DNA of 19,074 nt from Bradyrhizobium sp. (GTDB lineage: Bacteria > Pseudomonadota > Alphaproteobacteria > Rhizobiales > Xanthobacteraceae): NCBI GenBank assembly GCA_019243075.1, contig JAFAUV010000317.1, forward strand, positions 1-19,074, in the 5' to 3' direction. Made by a program: the position numbers and the translations under genes. This document shows, piece by piece, positions 8,111 to 14,024 of the stretch; the first letter of the stretch is position 1, and each line of letters opens with the position of its first letter. The notes under the pieces are model-generated. The model saw only the letters and a list, made by a program, of their open reading frames with translations, made no database searches and was not told the DNA's origin.

Positions 8111-9051
8111 GTCGGTGCCATCTCCGTTGCCGTCTGCGCGAGCGCGCTGGCCGCAACGCCCGTCGTCATGCAATAGCGTCGGACCATCCGGGCGCAGAAA
8201 TCGGCAAATTCATGCGGGTCCAGCGGCGGGCTGGTGTGATGGGGCGCGATGCCGCGATGTTCCGGCGTGAAGCAGAATGTCAGCGTCACGTCGAATTCGG
8301 CGAGCGCGTCCATCTGACGGTCGAACCAGTCGAGCGCATTCGGGCGAAAGCTGTCCGCCCAGGATAGACCTGTCCTGACCTGCCTCACACCCAGGCGGCG
8401 CATCCATTGGACGGCATCGTTCAGGCGATGGTCCTCGAAGTGGAACCATTGGCACAATCCCATCACATCGGAATATTGCCCAAAGGTTTTCAGCGCCGGT
8501 TTTGGCGAGCCGTCCTCGCGCAACAGGCCCATGTGGAAGTGCCGGTAATAGGACGAGCCCTCCGCTTCCTTGTGCCGCGTCGTCGCCTCCCAGGTGGATG
8601 GCAGATCGTAGAGGCTGTACCAGTGAATGCGTGGAGTCCGGCCGGCCAGAAGCCGCGCGGTGCGCCGCACACCCCAGTCCTGCACCTCGTCGGCACCGAA
8701 CGATGATACGCCGACCTCGGTCACCCACACCGGCAGCGAAACCACCTGCCGGATCTCGGCAAGCTTGTCCGGCCACTGGTCGATCTTCCACCGGTTCCAA
8801 TCGAGCGGAAATCCATGAACCGCGACCGCATCGACATGTTCAAGAACGCCCTTGGCTTTCATGTTCGCGAGGAAATGCGGATCGATCGGGGAGATGCCGC
8901 CCAGCACCCGCGCGAGGCGGGAATGAACCGAACGGATGGCCTTGCCCGCGGCGATCGCCATGGCTGCAAACTGACTCCAGTCAGGGTCAAGCTGCAGATC
9001 CCAATGCGACTTGTTGTTGGGTTCGTTCCAGATCTTTGCAGCCTCGATCAT
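8098..9051 (-). CDS. Glycoside hydrolase-like protein, GH39/GH5-like barrel in circularly permuted order (317 aa)
   Basis: The protein begins at the fourth barrel strand of a clan-A glycosidase: MIEAAKIWNEPNN with the acid/base glutamate E10. It continues to VWVTEVG with nucleophile candidate E112, then HWYSLYDL, and reaches what is usually the family's C-terminus, DGSPKPALKTF (181-190). Residues ~200-293 then look like the missing N-terminal strands: FHFEDHRLNDAVQWMRRLGV, QVRTGLSWAD, and DVTLTFCFTPEHRG. The last part, EFADFCARMVRRY, would normally lead into the WNEPN strand. No signal peptide is present, so it should act in the cytoplasm, perhaps as a transglycosidase or trimming enzyme. ATG 9051 overlaps the methyltransferase stop (ATGA). 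The substrate is unknown; 'beta-xylosidase-like' would be a loose name. Confidence 0.8.
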   Translation of the reverse strand: MIEAAKIWNEPNNKSHWDLQLDPDWSQFAAMAIAAGKAIRSVHSRLARVLGGISPIDPHFLANMKAKGVLEHVDAVAVHGFPLDWNRWKIDQWPDKLAEIRQVVSLPVWVTEVGVSSFGADEVQDWGVRRTARLLAGRTPRIHWYSLYDLPSTWEATTRHKEAEGSSYYRHFHMGLLREDGSPKPALKTFGQYSDVMGLCQWFHFEDHRLNDAVQWMRRLGVRQVRTGLSWADSFRPNALDWFDRQMDALAEFDVTLTFCFTPEHRGIAPHHTSPPLDPHEFADFCARMVRRYCMTTGVAASALAQTATEMAPTCEP

Positions 9052-9812
9052 CTCGCACGGCTCCGCAATGGAGAGCCGAGCTCTTCGAGCCGCGGCCTTG
9101 CTCCCTTCCGGCAGAGATAGACTTCGTCCTCGGGATGGGCGGCGATGACGAAGCCGGCGCTGCGCAGCATCGCTTCGACGCAGGCGCGGTTCGGCGCCCA
9201 CCAATTGGTGGGGTCGTCGGCGTAGCGGTGCTCGATGAAGTGCAGCTTTGGATAGCCCGGGCTGTCGAACTGCCCGGTCGTCCAGAAGTCGTAATTCGTC
9301 TCGAGCCGGTCGACCCGGCTGTCGCCGCGTTGCATCGACTGGAACAGCAGGAGATCGCGGGCGACGTGTTCATGGATGAGATCGAGCGCGAGCAGGGGGT
9401 AGCGCAGGTGATAGAGCACGCCCATGAAGATCACGAGGTCGAAGCGCTCGCCAAGCTGACCGACGTCATAGGCAGAGAGCTTTCGGAACTCGATCTTCAG
9501 TCCCTTGACGCCGGCTGCGAATTTCGCCTGCTCGAGGTATTCGTCGTCGGTGTCCAGCCCCAGAACGCGCTCGGCGCCGCGGCGTTTCATTTCCATGGCG
9601 TAGAAGCCGGCATTGCAGCCGATGTCGAGCACCGATTTGCCTTCCAGGCTGTCGGGGATGACGGACGAGAATCGCCGCCACTTCACATTCGGATAGTCGC
9701 CGAGAAAATGGCTCGGCGCGGTTCGCACGCCATTGAGATCGAGGTTGTGAAACCAGGGACCGAGCGCATCGACGCGCTGTCGGATCTCGTCCTTGGAAAG
9801 CATCGCGGTCAC
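9048..9812 (-). CDS. SAM-dependent methyltransferase, CmoB-like (TIGR04290-type, from memory) (254 aa)
   Basis: A class I SAM methyltransferase. Motif I is VLDIGCNAGFYAMEM (61-75) with acidic D87 (GLDTDD), and GVLYHLRYPLLAL (131-143) is motif IV-like. The LGPWFHNLDLNGVRT segment (17-31) is shared with the tRNA-modifying CmoB family, but the protein is shorter than CmoB and sits in a sugar cassette, so it more likely methylates a small molecule or glycan. I chose the GTG at 9812 because it forms a GTGA overlap with the upstream stop; an ATG at 9803 (MLSKDE) is an alternative. I recall NCBI naming such proteins 'TIGR04290 family methyltransferase'; this was not checked. Confidence 0.87.
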   Translation of the reverse strand: MTAMLSKDEIRQRVDALGPWFHNLDLNGVRTAPSHFLGDYPNVKWRRFSSVIPDSLEGKSVLDIGCNAGFYAMEMKRRGAERVLGLDTDDEYLEQAKFAAGVKGLKIEFRKLSAYDVGQLGERFDLVIFMGVLYHLRYPLLALDLIHEHVARDLLLFQSMQRGDSRVDRLETNYDFWTTGQFDSPGYPKLHFIEHRYADDPTNWWAPNRACVEAMLRSAGFVIAAHPEDEVYLCRKGARPRLEELGSPLRSRAR

Positions 9813-10627
9813 GTCAACCCTCCGTCGAACGCATGCGTGGACTTGGCGTCGGACTTGGCGTCAGACGTGGAGGCCACAGGGAGCCGGAAGCGAGGGTTGT
9901 CGCGCTCCGACGTCGCGGCAAGCAGCGCGATCGCCGTGCGATAGCCGTCGATGGTGCCGACGTCGACGTAGGATTCGCCAGCCTTGATCCCGATCCCGCT
10001 GCCGCCGGCCGCGAGATAGCTGTTCACCAGCGTGCCAAAATATTCATCCTCGCATCCGCGCTTCTCCCACAGCAGACGAAGATCGTGAAATCCCGACGGC
10101 GACATCCTGAACGCGCCCCATATCCAGTTCGAAGCGGCGTCCGGCTTCTTGACCTGGATCTCCTTGACCTGCTCGCCCTCGAGCACGACGGCATCGAAGA
10201 ATTCGGGATGCTCGACCGGAAACAGCAGGAACGACAGAGCGGCATCGGGCAACGCGCCGAGCGCGGATTTCGGAAACCAGACCGTATCCGGCAACCCGAC
10301 CAGAACGTCGTCCCGCGCTCCGACGACCGTGCTTGCCCTGAACACGGCATCGCAGAGACCGAGCGCCTGGGGCTGGACGACATAAGCGAGTTTCGCGCTA
10401 CCATAGCAGTCGCCGAAATATTCGAGGATGTCAGATTTGCCCGGCGAGATGACGAAGCAGATCTTGTCGGCGCCGCCGAGGATCAAGCGCTCGACCAGAT
10501 ATTCCGCCACGGCACAGGGCCGGTCGGTGCCCTTGTCGCTGCGGCTGCCCACCGGAAGCAGCTCCTTCGAGAAAGCCAGCGGTTGAATGCGGCTGCCGCG
10601 GCCGGCTGCCGGAACCACGCCCCACAT
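9809..10627 (-). CDS. Sugar-phosphate nucleotidyltransferase (272 aa)
   Basis: A nucleotidyltransferase of the GalU/RmlA type that makes an NDP-sugar from a sugar 1-phosphate and NTP. The signature MWGVVPAAGRGSRIQPLAFS-KELLPV (residues 1-26) gives the nucleotide-binding loop and catalytic lysine region. GLPDTVW (112-118) contains the metal-binding aspartate, and YVDVGTIDGY near the C-terminus is family-typical. ATG 10627 lies one base after the upstream stop (TGACATG). The last ~20 residues contain a duplicated DAKS unit encoded by a 12-base tandem repeat. It is the obvious source of the activated sugar for the cassette's epimerases and glycosyltransferases. Which sugar and which nucleotide are unknown; the neighbouring RfbE-like epimerase makes CTP a candidate. 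Confidence 0.88.
   Translation of the reverse strand: MWGVVPAAGRGSRIQPLAFSKELLPVGSRSDKGTDRPCAVAEYLVERLILGGADKICFVISPGKSDILEYFGDCYGSAKLAYVVQPQALGLCDAVFRASTVVGARDDVLVGLPDTVWFPKSALGALPDAALSFLLFPVEHPEFFDAVVLEGEQVKEIQVKKPDAASNWIWGAFRMSPSGFHDLRLLWEKRGCEDEYFGTLVNSYLAAGGSGIGIKAGESYVDVGTIDGYRTAIALLAATSERDNPRFRLPVASTSDAKSDAKSTHAFDGGLT
9839..9862. repeat. 12-bp perfect tandem repeat in the nucleotidyltransferase tail
   Basis: Two exact adjacent copies of GGACTTGGCGTC (plus-strand sense) encode a DAKS-DAKS duplication at the C-terminus of the nucleotidyltransferase. A third, degraded copy may follow. It looks like a slippage product in a tolerant tail. Confidence 0.8.
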
Positions 10628-10628
10628 G

Positions 10629-11729
10629 TCAGACCTCCTGAAGCGCGGATTGGGCGCCGCGCGATGACGCCGATTCGAGCAGCCGAACGAGCTCCCGCGC
10701 CCGCTTTCCCGAACTGTGTTGCTCGAGCGTGCGCTCCCGCGCGCGTCGAGCCATGCGCCGCAACTCGCCATCGTCGCGCTCGAGCGCAGCCAATACATCC
10801 TGCCGGTCGCGCGCCAGCAGCATCTCTGCGCCCGGTTCGAAGAAATCCCCGATCCCGTCCCACGGGTCGCTCACGAGCGGAGCACCGCAAGCGGCGGCCT
10901 CGAACAGGCGACCCGAAGGACACCAGCCCATCTGCGCCATGGCCTGGCGCGTGACGTTCAGCGTCAGGCGCGAGGAAGCGAAGAAGGCCGCGTGCTCGGA
11001 TGGAGGCAGATGACGAACGAAATAGATGTTCGGCGACCAGGGAAAATCCTGCGGATATTGCGCGCCGCCGATCAGGAAACGAAGGTCCCGCCGCGCATGG
11101 GCGGAGGCGACGAAGAGCGATTCCAGCGCCTGCTGCCGATCCTGGGAATAGGTTCCGAGATAGGAGAGATCGGCGCGATAATGCGGCTGTGGCGGAGCGG
11201 GCCGGTGTACGTCGGGATCGACATGACCGTACAACGCTTCGATGCGGCCTGCGCCGAGCAGCCGCCGGAATTCCTGAAATACGGATTCGCCGCCGGTGAA
11301 GCTCAGGACCAGATCGAAGTCTGCGAGACCATCGGGGCCGATATAGGGGACCGTCTCGCCGGCCCTAAGCTTCGCAAGCGTGATGGGCGTATCGAGATCA
11401 TAGAAGACGCGCAGAGCGGCGGAACAATCAAGAATCAGCCTGGATGCGTGGCGCGCGTCGGGACAATAGGATGTCACGATCGCAGCGTCAGCCTCGATGA
11501 TGTCGATGCGTGCCGTCGAGCTGACGTCCTCCCAGCTCCGGTAAAGTTCGAGGCGGCCGCCGGGCAATTCGGAGAAATCCCTGGCGTCGGCGTAATAGGG
11601 GACATCGCGCTCGAAGAAAGCCACCTGGTGGCCGAGAGCAATGAGGTTCTTGCACAGCCCGCGCCACAGCGTTGCGTGGCCGTTGCCCCAGGAAGAGGAG
11701 ATCGTAAGCCCGAAGATGACGATCTTCAC
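10629..11729 (-). CDS. CgeB-like glycosyltransferase (366 aa)
   Basis: A two-domain glycosyltransferase. The N-terminus reads (M)KIVIFGLTISSSWGNGHAT-LWRGLCKNLIALGH, a classic DUF3880/CgeB start. The C-terminal domain holds SGRLFEAAACGAPLVSDPWDGIGDFFEPGAEML, matching Glyco_trans_1_2. There is no signal peptide or membrane segment. I chose GTG 11729 because it makes a GTGA overlap with the phosphatase stop; the open frame upstream of it is antiphase to the phosphatase gene. It is the third gene of the cassette, directly after inositol-3-phosphate synthase and a phosphatase, so an inositol (phosphate) acceptor is plausible. The donor is unknown. Among the three CgeB-like proteins here, its C-terminal DPWDGI segment is closest to that of the truncated gene at the left edge. 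Confidence 0.87.
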   Translation of the reverse strand: MKIVIFGLTISSSWGNGHATLWRGLCKNLIALGHQVAFFERDVPYYADARDFSELPGGRLELYRSWEDVSSTARIDIIEADAAIVTSYCPDARHASRLILDCSAALRVFYDLDTPITLAKLRAGETVPYIGPDGLADFDLVLSFTGGESVFQEFRRLLGAGRIEALYGHVDPDVHRPAPPQPHYRADLSYLGTYSQDRQQALESLFVASAHARRDLRFLIGGAQYPQDFPWSPNIYFVRHLPPSEHAAFFASSRLTLNVTRQAMAQMGWCPSGRLFEAAACGAPLVSDPWDGIGDFFEPGAEMLLARDRQDVLAALERDDGELRRMARRARERTLEQHSSGKRARELVRLLESASSRGAQSALQEV

Positions 11730-12322
11730 ACCGCTACCCTCTGGTTGATCCGCGAGATATGGACGCCGCGGCGGTCGAAGCAGAGCGTGCTGACGCTCGC
11801 CGGATCTACGGTGATCGAGAGAAACTGGTCGAGCGCGATATCGGCATAGTGCAGCAGCGCAGCGCGAATGGGCTCCGCATGGCTGACGATGGCAATCGTG
11901 CCATCCCCGGCATCGTCGCGGAGCTGTTCGAGGTGCTGCACGACCCGTCGTTGCAGGCACAGCATGCTTTCGCCGTCCGGCGGGCGGCTTGATCCCCGCC
12001 GGTTGTTCCATCGATGCCAATCGGGATCCCGATTTAGCGCGTCAAAGGAGCGCCCACTCCATTCCCCGACGTCGATCTCGTCGACCGCGGCCACGGTTTC
12101 GACGGCAAGACCATGATGCCTGGCGAGGATGGACGCCGATTGCAGCGCCCGCTGCTGCGGGCTCGATTGAACGGCGGTGGGCGGAGGGAAGAGACTTACT
12201 GCGCAAACCGACATTTGGTGGCAGCCGAGCTCGTCGAGTTCGACACCGGGCAGGCGGCCGCAGAGCACGCCTGCCAGCAGGGCATGGTGACCATGGCGTA
12301 CCAGATGAATGGTTTTCACCAT
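11726..12322 (-). CDS. Histidine phosphatase family protein (198 aa)
   Basis: A phosphoglycerate-mutase-like histidine phosphatase. The catalytic RHG motif is LVRHGHH (R9, H10, G11), the second histidine is in IVSHAEPIRAALL, and DEIDVGEWSG supplies the acid segment. Length and layout resemble CobC/GpmB-type small phosphatases, not enzymes with extra domains. ATG 12322 lies two bases after the TAA of the inositol-3-phosphate synthase gene, with GAAGG about 8 bases upstream. Its position directly behind that gene suggests it removes phosphate from inositol phosphate or from a glycosylated inositol phosphate, but alpha-ribazole phosphate or sugar phosphates are equally compatible with the family. 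The family call is firm and the substrate is inference. Confidence 0.88.
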   Translation of the reverse strand: MVKTIHLVRHGHHALLAGVLCGRLPGVELDELGCHQMSVCAVSLFPPPTAVQSSPQQRALQSASILARHHGLAVETVAAVDEIDVGEWSGRSFDALNRDPDWHRWNNRRGSSRPPDGESMLCLQRRVVQHLEQLRDDAGDGTIAIVSHAEPIRAALLHYADIALDQFLSITVDPASVSTLCFDRRGVHISRINQRVAV

Positions 12323-12324
12323 CG

Positions 12325-13419
12325 TTACGCCTTCGCGTCGATGAAAGCGCGCGTCTGCAAACGCGCTTCCTCGTCGCTGAACTGTTGCGGCGGCGACTTC
12401 ATGAAATAGCTGGAGGGTCCGTTCAGCGCGCCCGCGATCCCGCGATCCATGGCGAGCTTGGCGCATCGCACGGCGTCGATCACCACGCCCGCGGAATTGG
12501 GGGAATCCCAGACTTCCAGCCGGACTTCGGCATTCAACGGCACCCCGCCGAACGTGGTGCCCTCCAGGCGGATATAGGCGAGCTTGCGGTCGGTGAGCCA
12601 GGGCACGTGATCGCTCGGCCCGACATGAATGTTGTCTTCCTCGAGCGGGACGGCAAATTGGCTGGTCACGGCCTGAGTCTTGGAAATCTTCTTGGAAGTC
12701 AGGCGTTCGCGCTCGAGCATGTTCTTGAAATCGGTGTTGCCGCCGAAATTCAGCTGATAGGTACGATCGAGCCGCACGCCGCGCTCCTTGAACAGATTGG
12801 CGAGAACGCGGTGCAGAATGGTGGCGCCGACCTGGCTCTTGATGTCGTCGCCGATGATGGGCAGCCCGGCTTGCTCGAAGCGGCGGCGCCAGTCGGCATG
12901 CGAAGCGAGGAATACCGGAATGCAGTTGACGAAGCCGCAGCCGGCCTCGATGGCGCGTTGCGCATACCATTCGCTTGCCTGCTGGGAACCCACGGGAAGA
13001 TAGGACACCACGACATCGGTCCGCGATTTCTGCAGGATCTCGGTGACATCGCATTCGGGGCAGTCGTCCACCGGAACATCGTCCTCCAGGTAGCGGCCGA
13101 CGCCGTCAAGCACGGGACCGCGCTGAACGGGGACGCCGGTCTTCGGAACAGCGGCGAAGCGGTGGGTATTATTCGGCTTGGTGTAAATCGCCTCGGCGAC
13201 GTCAAGGCCGACTTTCTCGGCATTGACATCGAAGGCAGAGGAGATCTCGACGTCGCTGACGTGATAGCCGCCGAGATCGACATTCATCAGCCCGGGCACC
13301 GGCTCGTTGGATTTGGCGTGCCTGTAGTAGGCAAGGCCTTGCACAAACGAACTGGCGCAATTGCCTACTCCGACGATGCCGACGCGCACCCGGCGCCTGT
13401 CTTGAAGCCGTGAATGCAT
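12325..13419 (-). CDS. Inositol-3-phosphate synthase, short actinobacterial/archaeal-type (364 aa)
   Basis: Converts glucose 6-phosphate to 1D-myo-inositol 3-phosphate using internally recycled NAD. The NAD-binding GIVGVGNCASSFVQGL is at residues 14-29. Further hallmarks are DDIKSQVGATILHRVLANLF, LNFGGNTDFKNM and SKKISKTQAV, matching the catalytic-domain blocks of Ino1. The length fits the short type found in actinobacteria rather than the ~530-residue eukaryotic form. I chose ATG 13419 because the Rossmann fold starts within 13 residues, a GGAG lies 11 bases upstream, and the perfect EcfG promoter ends only about 46 bases upstream; longer readings run across that promoter. It is the first gene of the cassette and presumably commits glucose 6-phosphate to the pathway. 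Confidence 0.93.
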   Translation of the reverse strand: MHSRLQDRRRVRVGIVGVGNCASSFVQGLAYYRHAKSNEPVPGLMNVDLGGYHVSDVEISSAFDVNAEKVGLDVAEAIYTKPNNTHRFAAVPKTGVPVQRGPVLDGVGRYLEDDVPVDDCPECDVTEILQKSRTDVVVSYLPVGSQQASEWYAQRAIEAGCGFVNCIPVFLASHADWRRRFEQAGLPIIGDDIKSQVGATILHRVLANLFKERGVRLDRTYQLNFGGNTDFKNMLERERLTSKKISKTQAVTSQFAVPLEEDNIHVGPSDHVPWLTDRKLAYIRLEGTTFGGVPLNAEVRLEVWDSPNSAGVVIDAVRCAKLAMDRGIAGALNGPSSYFMKSPPQQFSDEEARLQTRAFIDAKA

Positions 13420-13465
13420 CGGCCATCTTGCTCCATCGATCGCGGTTGAACGTAAGTACCTCGCG

Positions 13466-13490
13466 AACGTGCGGTCGATTGGTTCGTTCC
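13466..13490 (-). promoter_or_regulatory. EcfG (general stress response sigma factor) promoter, perfect consensus
   Basis: Read on the minus strand, GGAAC (13490-13486), exactly 16 bases, then CGTT (13469-13466). This is the published consensus for alphaproteobacterial EcfG/RpoE2 promoters (GGAAC-N16/17-CGTT). Transcription would start near 13458, leaving a leader of roughly 40 bases before ATG 13419. Position, spacing and orientation all fit a promoter for the whole cassette. Confidence 0.8.
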
Positions 13491-13550
13491 AGTCTGCCCC
13501 GCCCCGCCCAGGCGGCAACGAAACAATAAGTCCCGCAAAATCGGAAAAGC

Positions 13551-13655
13551 TTAATCCAGGATAGAATCCGACGGGGCGATGAGGGAACGTTTCGGAAAGA
13601 AGAAGATGAAGAAGATGATCGACGCGATTTCGCTGATAAGAACGAAACCATGCAT
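13551..13655 (-). CDS. Possible 34-residue membrane peptide
   Basis: A short frame starting at ATG 13655 encodes MHGFVLISEIASIIFFIFFF followed by PKRSLIAPSDSILD and a TAA. The first 20 residues form one strongly hydrophobic helix, followed by a positive KR turn, as in single-pass small membrane proteins. GGAG lies 9-10 bases upstream of the ATG. It sits about 60 bases upstream of the cassette's EcfG promoter, on the same strand. Against it, the hydrophobic codons are the complement of a simple GAAGAA-rich stretch, so composition alone could create the helix. I recognise no family. Confidence 0.3.
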   Translation of the reverse strand: MHGFVLISEIASIIFFIFFFPKRSLIAPSDSILD

Positions 13656-13720
13656 GGTGCGTTTCTCCGCCCATGCGTTGCCGGTCATGAAATCGGGCCC
13701 AACCAAGCGCGGAGGCGAGG

Positions 13721-13999
13721 ATGAGCGAAAGCCACACGACAACGGATCACGACACCATCCGGAAATGGGCGACAGACCGGGATGGACGTCCCGCAACCGT
13801 GAAAGCGACGGAAGAGGACGGCCATGCCGGCATTCTTCGCATCGATTTCGGTCCGAAGGACAAAGGATTGGACGACATCGATTGGGACGAGTTCTTCCAG
13901 AAATTCGACGAGTCGGATCTCGAGTTTCTCTACCAGGATCGCACCAAGGACGGCAAAGTCAGCCGCTTCCACAAATTTGTCCGCCGCTCGTCGCATTGA
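13721..13999 (+). CDS. Small conserved soluble protein of unknown function (92 aa)
   Basis: The product is MSESHTTTDHDTIRKWATDR with DGRPATVKATE next, then ILRIDFGPK, DDIDWDEFFQKFDESDLEFLYQD and a basic KVSRFHKFVRR end. No signal peptide or membrane segment is present. I recall many short homologues with this pattern (HDxIRKWAexRxGxPA...WdeFFekFdenxLaFlYQd), often misnamed '1,4-alpha-glucan branching enzyme', which nothing in its sequence supports. GGAGG lies 5 bases before ATG 13721. Only 25 bases separate it from the next plus-strand gene, so the two are probably cotranscribed. Function unknown; its stress-gene company hints at a stress role, but that is inference. Confidence 0.8.
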   Translation: MSESHTTTDHDTIRKWATDRDGRPATVKATEEDGHAGILRIDFGPKDKGLDDIDWDEFFQKFDESDLEFLYQDRTKDGKVSRFHKFVRRSSH

Positions 14000-14024
14000 A
14001 GACCCTGCCGGCGCGGATGCGGTC

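Larger units (their letters stand above)
13420..13720. promoter_or_regulatory. Divergent control region between the cassette and the plus-strand genes
   Basis: About 300 bases separate the divergent inositol-3-phosphate synthase gene and the 92-residue-protein gene. It holds the perfect EcfG promoter for the cassette (13466-13490), a possible 34-codon membrane peptide on the minus strand (13551-13655), and a purine-rich stretch at 13596-13620. I found no matching EcfG element reading towards the plus-strand gene. Confidence 0.6.

Noticed and set aside
6881..8176. 431-codon plus-strand frame opposite deoB
   Set aside because: The minus strand encodes an intact phosphopentomutase with all motifs; the plus frame has no family resemblance.
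8502..9944. 480-codon plus-strand frame spanning the glycosidase, methyltransferase and nucleotidyltransferase
   Set aside because: It crosses three well-supported minus-strand genes and has shadow-like composition.
11726..12322. Calling the histidine phosphatase CobC (alpha-ribazole phosphatase) because of the B12-type radical SAM neighbour
   Set aside because: No other cobalamin synthesis gene is present, and the family's substrate cannot be read from these motifs.
11989..13413. 474-codon plus-strand frame opposite inositol-3-phosphate synthase
   Set aside because: Antisense to a protein with unmistakable Ino1 motifs; no domain of its own.
13583..13610. GGAAC on the plus strand upstream of the 92-residue-protein gene as an EcfG promoter
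   Set aside because: No CGTT-like -10 occurs 16 or 17 bases downstream.
13721..13999. Naming the 92-residue protein '1,4-alpha-glucan branching enzyme'
   Set aside because: I recall this label on homologues, but the protein is far too short and has no GH13 motif.
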